64,000 nt of DNA from Paraburkholderia dilworthii (GCF_000472525.1 NZ_AWZT01000029.1:1-64000); one strand, 5' to 3'; positions 8,238 through 17,597 are shown, counted from the first letter of the stretch. Notes: generated from the letters alone by a model not told the origin. Made by a program: numbers and translations.

Positions 8238-9145
8238 TGACGACAGCCAAACGGATTCTCCAGGACCCCAGCTTGATGCAGACCGCCACGATGGACCCGT
8301 CGGTGCGCCATCAGCAACGCGAAGATCGCGCGATGCTGCTGTTGCTCGCGCCCGCGCTTTTCGTCGTGGTCGTGCTGCTGGTGGTGCCGCTTGCGTGGCT
8401 GTCGTGGCAGTCCATCTGGCATGACGGCGGCTTCACGCTCGTCAACTACCAGCGCATTTTTACGGGCACCTATCTGGACACGTTCCTGATGACGTTCAAG
8501 CTCAGCGTGATCGTGACGGGCGTGACGTTGCTGCTCGGCTATCCGGTGGCGTATTTCGCGGCGTCGGTGTCGCCCCGATGGAGTGCGCTGATACTCGGCA
8601 TGGTGATCCTGCCGTTCTGGACCAGCGTGCTCGTGCGCACTTACGCGTGGCTCGTGCTGCTGCAGCGCACCGGCCTCATCAACAAGGCGCTGCTTGCAAC
8701 GGGTCTCGTCGATCGCCCGGTGCAACTCGCCTATAACCAGTTCGGCACCATTCTCGCGATGGTGCACATCCTGTTGCCCTTCATGGTGCTGCCGCTCTAT
8801 TCGGCAATGCAGAAAATCCCCGCGAATCTCTCGCAGGCCGGCGCCAGTCTCGGCGGCTCGCCGCTGCACGTGTTCTGGCGCGTGTTCCTGCCGCTGTCGA
8901 TGAGCGGTGTCGTGGCCGGCGTCACGCTCGTGTTCGTACTGTGCCTCGGTTTTTACATCACGCCTGAACTGATGGGCGGCGGCAAGTCGATCATGGTGTC
9001 GATGGTGGTGAGCCGCAACGTCGAGATCTATAACAGTTGGGGCGCGGCGAGCGCGGTCAGTGTGGTGCTGCTGCTCTGCGTGTTTGCGATCTTCTATGCA
9101 GCGAGCCGCGTGATTCCACTCGAAAAGACCTTGGGCGCGAAATGA
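8234..9145 (+). CDS. ABC transporter permease, PotB type
   Basis: A 303-residue inner-membrane permease with six predicted helices and the EAA loop region (NLSQAGASLGGSPLHVFWRVFLPLS) that docks on the ATPase. It resembles PotB-like subunits of polyamine/opine importers. Two start codons overlap the previous stop (ATGATG at 8234); either gives translational coupling to the FAD oxidoreductase. The upstream extension to 8204 is not needed. Its 3' end overlaps the second permease by four bases. Confidence 0.92.
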   Translation: MMTTAKRILQDPSLMQTATMDPSVRHQQREDRAMLLLLAPALFVVVVLLVVPLAWLSWQSIWHDGGFTLVNYQRIFTGTYLDTFLMTFKLSVIVTGVTLLLGYPVAYFAASVSPRWSALILGMVILPFWTSVLVRTYAWLVLLQRTGLINKALLATGLVDRPVQLAYNQFGTILAMVHILLPFMVLPLYSAMQKIPANLSQAGASLGGSPLHVFWRVFLPLSMSGVVAGVTLVFVLCLGFYITPELMGGGKSIMVSMVVSRNVEIYNSWGAASAVSVVLLLCVFAIFYAASRVIPLEKTLGAK

Positions 9146-9936
9146 ACAAGATCCCGTTCGGCAGAGTCGTGCTCGGCGCGGTTGTCGTGCTGATTCTCGT
9201 GTTTCTGATGCTGCCCGTGCTAATCGTCGTGCCGCTGTCGTTCTCCGATACGCGTTTCATGACGTTTCCGCCGCCCGCGTATTCGTTGCGCTGGTATCAC
9301 GCTTTCTTCGACAATCCCGCGTGGATCGCCGCCGCTCGTACGACGCTCGCGGCGTCGGTTTGCGCAGCCGTGCTCGCGACGCCGCTCGGCATCGCCGCGG
9401 CGTATGCGATCCAGCACGGCACGCACTGGTCGATGCGCTATCTGCGCACGCTGCTGATGTTGCCGCTGATGGTGCCGATCATCATCGTCGCAGTCGGCGT
9501 GTTCTTCGTGTTCACGCAGGCCGGTTATGTGAACACACTGGGCGGACTGATCGTCGCCGATACGATGCTCGGCCTGCCTTATGTGCTTATTTCCGTGGGC
9601 GCCGATTTGCGGACGTTCGACCGCACGCAGGAAATGGTCGCGCGCAGCCTCGGCATGAATCGGCTGCGCAGCTTTCTCGCGGTGACGCTGCCGCAGATCA
9701 AGGCGAGCGTGATCTCGGGCGCGGTGTTCGTGTTCATTCAGGCGCTCGACGAAACCGTGGTCGCGTTGTTCATCTCGGGCGGCGCGAATCAGACGCTTAC
9801 ACGCCGCATGTTCGTGACGCTGCGCGACGAGATCGATCCCACCATCGCCGCGATCAGCACGATGCTGACCGCGTTGACCCTGTGCCTTGTGATGATCGTC
9901 GTCGTGAGCCGCCGTTCGTCCGCTGCGCGGGCCTGA
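9142..9936 (+). CDS. ABC transporter permease, PotC type
   Basis: A 264-residue permease with six membrane helices and an EAA loop (VARSLGMNRLRSFLAVTLPQI), the PotC-like partner of the preceding permease. ATG at 9142 overlaps the previous TGA in an ATGA arrangement. Together with the ATPase at 5030 and the binding protein at 13251 it makes a complete importer for a cationic or amine-like compound. Confidence 0.92.
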   Translation: MNKIPFGRVVLGAVVVLILVFLMLPVLIVVPLSFSDTRFMTFPPPAYSLRWYHAFFDNPAWIAAARTTLAASVCAAVLATPLGIAAAYAIQHGTHWSMRYLRTLLMLPLMVPIIIVAVGVFFVFTQAGYVNTLGGLIVADTMLGLPYVLISVGADLRTFDRTQEMVARSLGMNRLRSFLAVTLPQIKASVISGAVFVFIQALDETVVALFISGGANQTLTRRMFVTLRDEIDPTIAAISTMLTALTLCLVMIVVVSRRSSAARA

Positions 9937-9966
9937 ATTTGTTTCTTGCTGTTCATCGGAAAGCGA

Positions 9967-11394
9967 ATGTCGAACGCACTGAAGTTTTATATCGACGGCG
10001 CGTGGGTCGCTCCGTCGGGCACGGCACGCCTGCCCGTGATCGATCCCTGCACGGAAGAAGCATTCGCCGAAATTGCGCTCGGCAACACGGACGATGTGGA
10101 GCGCGCAGTCGCCGCCGCGAAGCGCGCGTTCGCATCGTTCTCTCTGACCGAGCCCGCCGAACGCGTTGCGCTGATTGGCCGGATACTCGAGGCCTACATG
10201 GCGCGCTACGACGAAATGGCCGGCATCATCTCGCGCGAAATCGGCGCGCCGAAAGCGCTGTCGCATGCATGGCAGGCCGCGCTCGGCAAGCGTCACCTCG
10301 AAGAACTGCTGCGGACCTGCGAGACGTTCGCGTGGCAGCGCAAAAAAGGCACGACGCTCGTCAATCATGAGCCCGTCGGCGTGGCTGCGTTGATCACGCC
10401 GTGGAACTGGCCGATTAACCAGATCGTCTGCAAGGTCGCGCCGGCAGTTGCCGCAGGCTGCACGATGGTGCTCAAGCCGAGCGAAGTGTCGCCGCTAAAC
10501 GCAGTACTGTTTGCCGAGATTCTCGATGCAGCCGGCGTGCCGCCAGGCGTATTCAATCTCGTCAATGGCGACGGCCCCACTGTGGGCGCCGCGCTGTGCA
10601 GCCATCCGGAAGTCGACATGGTGTCGTTTACCGGATCGACGCGGGCGGGCATCGAAATCGCAAAGCTCGCGGCGCCTGGCGTCAAGCGGGTGCACCAGGA
10701 GTTGGGCGGCAAGTCCGCGAATATTCTTCTCGACGATGTGGACCTCGAAGCGGCTGTGACGTCGGGCGTGAACGCGTGCTTCAGCAACAGCGGCCAGTCG
10801 TGCAATGCGCCGACGCGCATGCTGGTGCCCGCAGCGCGGCACGACGAAGCCGTGCGCATTGCCCAGCGCGCGGCACACGCGCATCGCGTCGGTCCCGCAG
10901 ACGATGAGACAACGACGATGGGTCCCGTGGTCAGCGACGTGCAATACGCGCGCGTGCAACGGCTGATCGAAATCGGCATGGAAGAAGGCGCTCAACTGGC
11001 GACGGGTGGCCCAGGGCGGCCCGACGGTTTGACGCGCGGCTATTACGTGCGGCCCACGGTGTTCGCGAACGTCGACCCATCGATGACGATTGCGCGCGAG
11101 GAAATCTTCGGTCCTGTGCTCGCGATCATGCCGTATCGCGACGAGGAAGACGCCATCGCAATGGCCAACGATACGCCGTTCGGCCTCGCCGCTTATGTGC
11201 AGTCCGCGGACCCGGCGCGCGCCCGGCGTATTGCATTTCGTTTGCGCGCGGGCAGCGTATATCTGAACTATCCGTCGTGGGACGCAGGCTCGCCGTTCGG
11301 CGGCTACAAGCAGTCAGGCAACGGCCGCGAATACGGCGAGTGGGGCCTGGAAGCGTTTCTCGAAGTCAAGGGTATCGTCGGCTACGGCGCTTAA
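9967..11394 (+). CDS. NAD(P)-dependent aldehyde dehydrogenase
   Basis: A 475-residue aldehyde dehydrogenase. It has the coenzyme-binding motif FTGSTRAG, the catalytic Glu in QELGGKS, the catalytic Cys in NSGQSCNAPTR and the C-terminal SPFGGYKQSGNGRE motif. It would oxidise the aldehyde produced by the FAD or GMC oxidoreductases of this locus to an acid. It is the last gene of the plus-strand operon, 30 bases after the permease. Its TAA overlaps the TAA of the convergent GMC gene, so the two operons share an end. Start at 9967 chosen because the family N-terminus begins there. Confidence 0.92.
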   Translation: MSNALKFYIDGAWVAPSGTARLPVIDPCTEEAFAEIALGNTDDVERAVAAAKRAFASFSLTEPAERVALIGRILEAYMARYDEMAGIISREIGAPKALSHAWQAALGKRHLEELLRTCETFAWQRKKGTTLVNHEPVGVAALITPWNWPINQIVCKVAPAVAAGCTMVLKPSEVSPLNAVLFAEILDAAGVPPGVFNLVNGDGPTVGAALCSHPEVDMVSFTGSTRAGIEIAKLAAPGVKRVHQELGGKSANILLDDVDLEAAVTSGVNACFSNSGQSCNAPTRMLVPAARHDEAVRIAQRAAHAHRVGPADDETTTMGPVVSDVQYARVQRLIEIGMEEGAQLATGGPGRPDGLTRGYYVRPTVFANVDPSMTIAREEIFGPVLAIMPYRDEEDAIAMANDTPFGLAAYVQSADPARARRIAFRLRAGSVYLNYPSWDAGSPFGGYKQSGNGREYGEWGLEAFLEVKGIVGYGA

Positions 11395-13112
11395 CCCCCA
11401 CTTCCCGCACTTGCACGGCCGAGCAGCAGATCGGCGATGCGCTCAGCGATCATGATGGTCGGCACATTCGTGTTGGCGCACGGAATGGAAGGCATCAACG
11501 ACGCGTCGCACACATGCAGCCCTTCGACGCCGTAGACCGCGCCACGCGCATCGGTGACCGCGAGCGGATCGTCGGCGGCGCCCATCCGGCAGGTTCCCGA
11601 TGGATGCCACGTGCCGCCCACAGAGCGCGTGACGAACTGCGTCAGCGCGTTATCGTCGGCGAGCAGTTGGTTCAGCGTCACGCCTTGCGTCACGACGCTT
11701 CGCACAAGCGATTCTCGCAACGGGCCTGCGATATCCAGCAGCACGCTCAGTGCACCGCGCTGCAACGCGTTCCACGCGCCAGGCACCGCGACAGCCGCGA
11801 CGCGCGGCGAATAGCTCGATGGAAACAGCGTGCCGCGATGCGCGGCCATCGACGGCGCAGCGAGTGTCTGTGCGCCCAAGCGCAGCGCGAGCTTCAGCCG
11901 TTCGAGATCGCGCGAATCGGAGAGCATTGCGAAGTCGACGTCGGGTTCATCGAACGCGTTCGCCGATTTCAGTTTCAGACGTCCGCGCGAATACGATTTA
12001 TTGACCCAGAAAAACAGGGTGCCGAGACGGTAGCCGACCGAATGCCAACCCGAGCGCGACAGTATTGCGCCGTGCATGTCGCCCGGCACGGTGCCGGGCA
12101 AGCCCGACGAAAAGCGCACGATGGCCTGTTCGTGATGCTCGTTGCGAAAGGACGCGCGCGCCGCGCGAGGCAGATAGGCGGACACTGCGATAGACGGATG
12201 CTCCATCAGATTGTGGCCCACGCCTTCGCGATGCGCGAGTACGTCGATGCCGAGTGCGGCTAGATCGTCGGCAGGGCCAATGCCGCTTCTGAGCAGCAGC
12301 GCCGGCGAGTGGATCGCGCCCGAGCAAACGATCACGCAGCCGGCCGGCAATTCGTGGCGTGTACCGTCAGGCTGGATCATGCGCGCGCCGATTGCACGCC
12401 GTGCGTCGAACAGAATGCGTTCCGCGATCTGGTCGGTGCAAATCGTTAGGTTGGGGCGCGCGCGCACGGCTTCATCCAGATAGCAAACGGACGTGGGTAT
12501 GCGTTCGCCGTTGGCGCTCACTGCAATTGAACCGATGAAGGTGCCGTCTTCCCACGGGCCGTTCTGATCGGCGCGCAGCGGGTAGTCATGCTTTAACGTA
12601 TCGAGCACGGCTCTCACGAACGGCGAGATGCGCGGCCAGCCAGTGCGCTGGATGCGCAGCGGGCCGTTTGCGCCGTGCAGCGTGCTATTGATAATGTCGC
12701 CTTCATTGCCGAAGTCGCAATCCGTTTCGAGCTTGCGGAAGTAGGGCAGACACGCTTGCCAGTCCCAGCCATGCGCGCCGAGTGCTTCCCATTCGTCGTA
12801 GTCGGCGGGCGCGCCGCGGTTGGCCATCAATGCATTGATCGCGGAGCCGCCGCCGAGCAGCCGCGCCTGTTCATAGCGGCGCGGCGTGGTGAGCGAACTC
12901 ATGCGCGCTTTGAGTTGCTGCCAGATGTTCGTGGTGTCGAGATAGGCGCGGCCGGGATAGCGGCTGCGAATGTCGGCAGGCATTGTCGCCTGCGAGATGT
13001 CGCGGCCTGCTTCGACGAGACACACGGTTTTGCCGGCGTCTTCGGAAAGACGCGCGGCGAGCACACAGCCGGCCGATCCACCGCCAAGAATCAGATAATC
13101 GATCACGTTCAA
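11391..13112 (-). CDS. GMC family oxidoreductase (choline/alcohol dehydrogenase-like)
   Basis: A 573-residue flavoprotein of the glucose-methanol-choline family. The FAD-binding fold is at the very N-terminus (DYLILGGGSAGCVLAARLSE), with GGGSAINALMANRG (GMC signature 1), GAIHSPALLLRSGIGP (signature 2) and the C-terminal GTWHPSGTCRMG region holding the active-site His. It is a candidate for oxidising an alcohol group of the imported compound. No ATG is available; TTG at 13112 or GTG at 13106 must be the start. It is convergent with the aldehyde dehydrogenase. A terminator-like hairpin at 13190-13219 separates it from the binding-protein gene upstream. Confidence 0.9.
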   Translation of the reverse strand: MNVIDYLILGGGSAGCVLAARLSEDAGKTVCLVEAGRDISQATMPADIRSRYPGRAYLDTTNIWQQLKARMSSLTTPRRYEQARLLGGGSAINALMANRGAPADYDEWEALGAHGWDWQACLPYFRKLETDCDFGNEGDIINSTLHGANGPLRIQRTGWPRISPFVRAVLDTLKHDYPLRADQNGPWEDGTFIGSIAVSANGERIPTSVCYLDEAVRARPNLTICTDQIAERILFDARRAIGARMIQPDGTRHELPAGCVIVCSGAIHSPALLLRSGIGPADDLAALGIDVLAHREGVGHNLMEHPSIAVSAYLPRAARASFRNEHHEQAIVRFSSGLPGTVPGDMHGAILSRSGWHSVGYRLGTLFFWVNKSYSRGRLKLKSANAFDEPDVDFAMLSDSRDLERLKLALRLGAQTLAAPSMAAHRGTLFPSSYSPRVAAVAVPGAWNALQRGALSVLLDIAGPLRESLVRSVVTQGVTLNQLLADDNALTQFVTRSVGGTWHPSGTCRMGAADDPLAVTDARGAVYGVEGLHVCDASLMPSIPCANTNVPTIMIAERIADLLLGRASAGSGG

Positions 13113-13145
13113 TAGATAAAGAGCGCGTGGCTCATGGCTGAGAAG

Positions 13146-13172
13146 GCGATGAATGCGACGAATGCGATGAAC
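13146..13172. repeat. three 9-base tandem repeats
   Basis: GCGATGAAT, GCGACGAAT and GCGATGAAC follow one another between the GMC gene and the binding-protein gene. No function can be assigned. Confidence 0.5.
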
Positions 13173-13186
13173 GCCACAAGACGCAA

Positions 13187-13219
13187 AAACGCCCGCGATG
13201 AACCGTGTTCCCGCGGGCG
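13187..13219 (-). terminator. terminator of the binding-protein gene
   Basis: Inverted repeat CGCCCGCG (13190-13197) and CGCGGGCG (13212-13219); on the minus strand the stem is followed by GTTTTTGCG. It lies 31 bases after the stop of the gene at 13251-14294. Confidence 0.6.
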
Positions 13220-13250
13220 CGTCAGTCGGATAGCGCTAGTGGCGCGACCG

Positions 13251-14294
13251 TTACTGCATGAACTTCAGCCAGCGCGCTTTTGCCTGGACGCCTGCGTCGG
13301 ATGCCCACCAGTCCTCAGACATCAATGCCTGCTTTGCGGCGTTCTCAGGTGAACTCGGCAGTTCGCTCGCGCGCTTCGCCGTGATCTTGCCGGTCTTGAA
13401 CGCCGCCGGATTGCCTGGGCCATAGTCGATGTAAAGCGGCAGATTGGCCTGCAACTCCGGCGAGATCGCGGTGTTGAGAAAGCGCATCGCGTCACTCAGA
13501 TTCGGCGCGTTCTTCAGCACGCACAACTGCGTGTTTTGCAGAATGCCGTCGTTAAACGTGAAGTCGACGTCGGGGTCGTCCTTGCGCACGGCGCTCGCGC
13601 GGCCGTTCCAGATCATCGTCATATCGACTTCGCCGTCGTGCAGCAATTGCGCGGACTGGCCACCCGAGGTCCACCACACGGTAATGTCGGGCTTGATCTG
13701 TTGCAGCTTCCTGAACGCGCGGTCGACGTCGAGCGGATACAGCTTGTCGCGAGGCACGCCGTCGGCGAGCAGTGCGGCTTCCAGTACCGTTTGCGGATCG
13801 TTGCGCAGCGCTCGCGTGCCGGGGAACGCCTTCACGTTCCAGAAGTCGGCCCAGCTTTGCGGCGTCTTCTTCAGCGTCTTCTTGTTGTAGCCGATCACAG
13901 TCGAATAGAACTCGTACGCGACCGAGTAGGGCGTGCGGTACTTTTCCGGCATGGCGGCAGCGTTGGGAATCTTCGAGAAGTCGAGCTTCTCGAGCAGCCC
14001 CTCGCGGCCGCCGCGCAGACAGTTGGAAGTGGGCGTGTCCACCACGTCCCAGATCGGCTTGCCGGTGGCGGCCTGTGCCTTGATCTGCGGCCACGCGTCG
14101 GGAATGCTGTCCTGATTGATCGTGATGCCGAGTTCCTTGGCCGCTGGGTCGAGGATCGCTTTGGTCTGGGCTTCCTGATAAGTGCCGCCTTGCGACACGA
14201 AAGTGATTTTCCCCGCGGCGAGAGCGGGCGCCATGCTCGCGGCGCTCAACACCAGAGTCATGGCAAACGGGCGCAACCTTGGCATGCTGATCAC
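13251..14294 (-). CDS. ABC transporter periplasmic substrate-binding protein, PotD-like
   Basis: A 347-residue periplasmic binding protein with a cleavable signal peptide (residues 1-27, ending APALAAG). It belongs to the spermidine/putrescine-type group 1 binding proteins, with motifs FVSQGGTYQEAQTKA, WDVVDTPTSNC and LPLYIDYGPGNPAAF. It is very probably the receptor of the importer encoded at 5030-9936, which lacks its own binding protein. The GTG at 14294 has AGGAG five bases upstream and is preferred over the ATG three codons later. Separate transcript from the operon, as the strand and terminator show. Confidence 0.9.
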   Translation of the reverse strand: MISMPRLRPFAMTLVLSAASMAPALAAGKITFVSQGGTYQEAQTKAILDPAAKELGITINQDSIPDAWPQIKAQAATGKPIWDVVDTPTSNCLRGGREGLLEKLDFSKIPNAAAMPEKYRTPYSVAYEFYSTVIGYNKKTLKKTPQSWADFWNVKAFPGTRALRNDPQTVLEAALLADGVPRDKLYPLDVDRAFRKLQQIKPDITVWWTSGGQSAQLLHDGEVDMTMIWNGRASAVRKDDPDVDFTFNDGILQNTQLCVLKNAPNLSDAMRFLNTAISPELQANLPLYIDYGPGNPAAFKTGKITAKRASELPSSPENAAKQALMSEDWWASDAGVQAKARWLKFMQ

Positions 14295-14558
14295 GACTTC
14301 TCCTCGATACGGTTGGAGCGAAACACATCATCCAGGTCGGCGCCAAAGCGCCTGCGGCTTGCGGCCGGAGGTGCAAATAGCGCGGGCTTGAATGGAAATA
14401 TAGTGAGTCAATTTGACCGGGGCAACGCCGCAATTGTTGGAGCGGCCATGACATGGCGTTATGTCACACCGCGCACGCCGGTGAGCGCGGTCGTTGGCTG
14501 GTGCGTTGGCGTTTCGGTTGCGTTTTTGGTTACGCCTTCGGTTGAGTCTTCGTCTGCT

Positions 14559-15302
14559 TTAGTCGCTCGGCTCGTGTTGGTCGCGTTGGCTGCTGTCGTC
14601 TCTTTTGCTGCGTTCGTCGATTCGCAACATCACGTTGGCGACAATCCGATCGCAGCGCGCGCCGGCAAATCCGAAGAGTTCGCTCGCTGCGACGTCGATG
14701 TCTCGCGCCAGCGATTCGCGCAGCAGACTTTTTGCACGGAAATGCCGGCTACGCACGGTGGCTTCGGCAATGTCGAGGCATTGCGCTGTTTCCTCGACAC
14801 TCATCTCTTCCACGGAACGCAGAATGAATACCGTGCGGAAGGATTCCGGCAGTTCGTCGAGCTTGCGCTCGATCAGCGCGCGCATTTCGGCGCGTGCGGC
14901 TGCGCTGTCGGGCGATTCGGAGTCGGACGGATGCATGGTTTCGATATCGATGCCGGCGGTGTTCGAACTGACTATCGGAACGACGTTCTCGCGGCGCGCA
15001 TGGCGGCGCAGGCGGCCATAGCATTCGTTGAGCACGAGCCGCGAGAGCCACGTCGATAAGGCCGCATCGCCGCGAAACTGGTTCAGCGAACGATACGCAC
15101 AGAGGTAGGCGTCCTGCAGCGCGTCTTCGGCTTCGGCGTCGTCGTGCAGCGTCGCGCGCGCGAGGCGGTACAGGCGCCGGTTATGACGGCGCATCAGCAA
15201 CTCGAACGCCGGGCGATCTCCGGCCACGATACGCCGTACGATCGCAAGATCGTCGTCGACGGCGGTGCCGGACAGAGACGGCACATTCGCTGTGTCGGTC
15301 AT
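14559..15302 (-). CDS. ECF RNA polymerase sigma factor
   Basis: A 247-residue sigma-70 family protein: region 2 (residues 20-95, FELLMRRHNRRLYRLARATL then AEDALQDAYLCAYRSL and STWLSRLVLNE) and region 4 (150-205, ELPESFRTVFILRSVEEMSV and IAEATVRSRHFRAKSLL). A long C-terminal tail of about 45 residues follows region 4. It is the last gene of an operon with DUF4142 and cupredoxin genes, 13 bases after the latter. No anti-sigma factor gene with a zinc motif is adjacent, which is unusual for ECF factors with envelope targets. Confidence 0.9.
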   Translation of the reverse strand: MTDTANVPSLSGTAVDDDLAIVRRIVAGDRPAFELLMRRHNRRLYRLARATLHDDAEAEDALQDAYLCAYRSLNQFRGDAALSTWLSRLVLNECYGRLRRHARRENVVPIVSSNTAGIDIETMHPSDSESPDSAAARAEMRALIERKLDELPESFRTVFILRSVEEMSVEETAQCLDIAEATVRSRHFRAKSLLRESLARDIDVAASELFGFAGARCDRIVANVMLRIDERSKRDDSSQRDQHEPSD

Positions 15303-15315
15303 TGCGAGCGGGCTC

Positions 15316-15666
15316 TCATTGAACGGTCAGTGCGCCGTGCATGGTCGGGTGAAAAGTGCATCCGTACGAATAACTGCCGGCCTTGACCGGCTCATAAGAC
15401 CATGACGCGTTGGCGGCAATGCTGCGGGAATCAAATGCATGGGTGCCGGCGGTCACGGTATGAGGAAAGACGTCCTTGTTGATCCACACAACACGGTCTC
15501 CTCGTTTCACAGTCAAGTTTGACGGATCGAACTGCATGTTTTCAATCGCGACGACGTAAGTCTTCGGCGCCGCCCCCGCGTTGGCCGACAACGATGCCAG
15601 CATTGCACAAGCGAGCGCCGCGTGTCTGAGCGTGGTATGGCCGGGCGAGCTGCTCCGCTTAACCAC
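15316..15666 (-). CDS. cupredoxin-domain periplasmic protein
   Basis: A 116-residue exported copper-binding protein. After a signal peptide ending NAGAAP comes a cupredoxin fold with the first His ligand in DVFPHTVTAG, and the C-terminal GCTFHPTMHG supplying the Cys, His and Met ligands of a type 1 copper site. The longer frame to 15702 overlaps the upstream gene by 44 bases; a GTG at 15666 overlaps the upstream stop by eight bases and has GGAG seven bases before it, so it is chosen. Likely an electron carrier or copper-handling protein made with the DUF4142 protein and sigma factor. Confidence 0.85.
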   Translation of the reverse strand: MVKRSSSPGHTTLRHAALACAMLASLSANAGAAPKTYVVAIENMQFDPSNLTVKRGDRVVWINKDVFPHTVTAGTHAFDSRSIAANASWSYEPVKAGSYSYGCTFHPTMHGALTVQ

Positions 15667-16192
15667 TGCTTTTCTCCAGCGATGCCTGCACATGCTTCGC
15701 ATGCTCCAGATGTGCGACGAACGCAGGCCGCACTTTTACCAGCAGCGCTTTGAGCTCTTCGTTCTTCGCACTCGGTATCAGCGTTTTATCGAGCGCATCA
15801 AGCACATTCTCATGGTAGGTCACTTCGTGATCGATATACGCGCGATCGAACGCGGCGCCCTTCAGCTTCTTCAGCGCGGCGAGGTTTGCATCGCCACCCT
15901 GCTTGAGGCTTTGGCTCGTGCCGTTGTCCTCGGGCGTCACATTCAGTTTATGCACGAGATCGCTGGCCGATTTGTTGACCGCGCTGTGATCGGTGACCAT
16001 CTGCTTCGCGAACGCCTTGACGTCGCTTGACTTCGAGCGTGACTCGGCGAGCTTTCCCGCGTCGATATCGACCTGATTGGCCGTGACGACGATGGCCGCG
16101 ATCTGCGGATCCGTGGGCCCGGCGCTTTGTGCCCAGCTAGCGAGACTGATGAGCGCCAGTGCGCCCAGCCAGTGAGGGTGGATCAGTTTCAT
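15659..16192 (-). CDS. DUF4142 periplasmic protein
   Basis: A 177-residue exported protein with a signal peptide (residues 1-23, ending SWAQSAG) and a DUF4142 ferritin-like helical domain: long helices with DAGKLAESRSKSSDVKAFAK, MVTDHSAVNKSASDLVHK and FDRAYIDHEVTYHENVLDAL. These proteins are periplasmic or outer-membrane, of unknown function. ATG at 16192 has GGGAG upstream; the frame to 16237 is not used. It is the first gene of a three-gene operon ending in an ECF sigma factor, suggesting envelope or oxidative stress, but this is inference. Confidence 0.88.
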   Translation of the reverse strand: MKLIHPHWLGALALISLASWAQSAGPTDPQIAAIVVTANQVDIDAGKLAESRSKSSDVKAFAKQMVTDHSAVNKSASDLVHKLNVTPEDNGTSQSLKQGGDANLAALKKLKGAAFDRAYIDHEVTYHENVLDALDKTLIPSAKNEELKALLVKVRPAFVAHLEHAKHVQASLEKSSG

Positions 16193-16289
16193 GCGGATTC
16201 TCCCGTTTAACCAGCATCGACCAACATTGCCTTGCATACGACGTTGGATGTCACGACGGAGAATCCTGTTCCCGGATGAGCGAGTACCT

Positions 16290-17597
16290 TCAGTGGCCGT
16301 GCCGCTCGCCGGCTGCGACCGGTGTCTGCTTCGACTGCCGGCTCAGCATCAGCGTGACGACAGCGGACAGCGCCAGCGTCGCGCCGACCACATACAGCCC
16401 CGCCGAATAACTTCCCGTCACGTTCTTGAGCCAGCCGATCGCGAACGGACCGACGAAGCCGCCGAGATTGCCGATCGAGTTGATCATCGCGATTCCCGCG
16501 GCCGCGCCGGCACCCGAGAGGAACATGCTCGGCATGGCCCACAGCGGCGCCTTCGCCGCACTGATGCCGATGTTCACGATCACGAGGGCCAGCACGATCA
16601 TCAATGCGGTCGCGGCGTTGCCCGCAAACACAAAGCCAAGACAGGCGAGTACGCACGGAATGACGACGTGCCAGGTGCGCTCTTCGGTACGGTCCGAATG
16701 CCTCGCCCACAGGATCATTGCGATCACGGCGCCGATGCTCGGGATGCCTGCCAGCAGACCCGTTTCGAACGAGCCGAAGCCGTACTGCTTGATGATCAAA
16801 GGCGCCCACAAGCCGAGCGTGTACAAGCCCGCCGACGTGCCGAAGTAGATCAGCGCCAAAGCGAGAACGCGCGGATCGCGCAGCGCGCTCAGCGCACCGG
16901 CCGTGTGACCTGCATGCGACTGCCGCGCGTCGGCTTCCATCTTCAGCTTCGCGATCAGCCATTCGCGCTCTTCAGGCGCGAGCCATTGCGCCTTCGACGG
17001 CGTGTCCGTCAGGTACTTCAGCACAAAGAAGCCGAGGATGACCGCGGGCAACGCTTCGAGGATGTATAGCAGTTGCCAGTCCGCTAGACCGGCGATTGGC
17101 GGAAGCTTCATGATCGCGCCGGAAATGGGCGAGCCGATGGCGGTGGATATCGGCGCCGCGGCCATGAACCATGCGGCGGCGACCGCGCGCTGACGGGTCG
17201 GAAACCACAAGCTTAGATACAGGATGATGCCGGGAAAGAAGCCCGCTTCCGCAACACCCAGCAGAAAGCGCAGCGCATAGAAGCTGTTGGGCCCGACGAC
17301 GAACGCGGACGCGAGCGAGACGATGCCCCAGGACACCATCACGCGCGCGATCCAGCGGCGCGCGCCGACCTTGTGAAGAATCAGGTTCGACGGAACTTCG
17401 AACAGGAAGTAGCCGATGAAGAAGAGGCCGCCGCCGAGTCCGAATGCAGTCGGTGAAAGACCGATGGCCTTGTTCATGGTGAGCGCGGCGAAACCCACGT
17501 TGACGCGGTCCAGAAAACTCACGAAGTACAGCAGCATCACAAACGGGATGATCCGCAGCATGAGCTTGCGGGACACCCGGCTTTCGAGGTCGGTCAT
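16290..17597 (-). CDS. MFS transporter, ACS family, tartrate/dicarboxylate-type
   Basis: A 435-residue major facilitator with twelve predicted helices, starting SRKLMLRIIPFVMLLYFVSF then LDRVNVGFAAL, the typical N-terminus of anion:cation symporters for tartrate, phthalate and related acids. The cytoplasmic loop between helices 2 and 3 and the central loop (SKAQWLAPEEREWLIAKL) are as in the family. It lies 148 bases downstream of a tartrate/malate-type dehydrogenase on the same strand, so it likely imports that enzyme's substrate. Start at the ATG with TTTGGAGGAGAC upstream rather than the frame start at 17657. Confidence 0.88.
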   Translation of the reverse strand: MTDLESRVSRKLMLRIIPFVMLLYFVSFLDRVNVGFAALTMNKAIGLSPTAFGLGGGLFFIGYFLFEVPSNLILHKVGARRWIARVMVSWGIVSLASAFVVGPNSFYALRFLLGVAEAGFFPGIILYLSLWFPTRQRAVAAAWFMAAAPISTAIGSPISGAIMKLPPIAGLADWQLLYILEALPAVILGFFVLKYLTDTPSKAQWLAPEEREWLIAKLKMEADARQSHAGHTAGALSALRDPRVLALALIYFGTSAGLYTLGLWAPLIIKQYGFGSFETGLLAGIPSIGAVIAMILWARHSDRTEERTWHVVIPCVLACLGFVFAGNAATALMIVLALVIVNIGISAAKAPLWAMPSMFLSGAGAAAGIAMINSIGNLGGFVGPFAIGWLKNVTGSYSAGLYVVGATLALSAVVTLMLSRQSKQTPVAAGERHGH

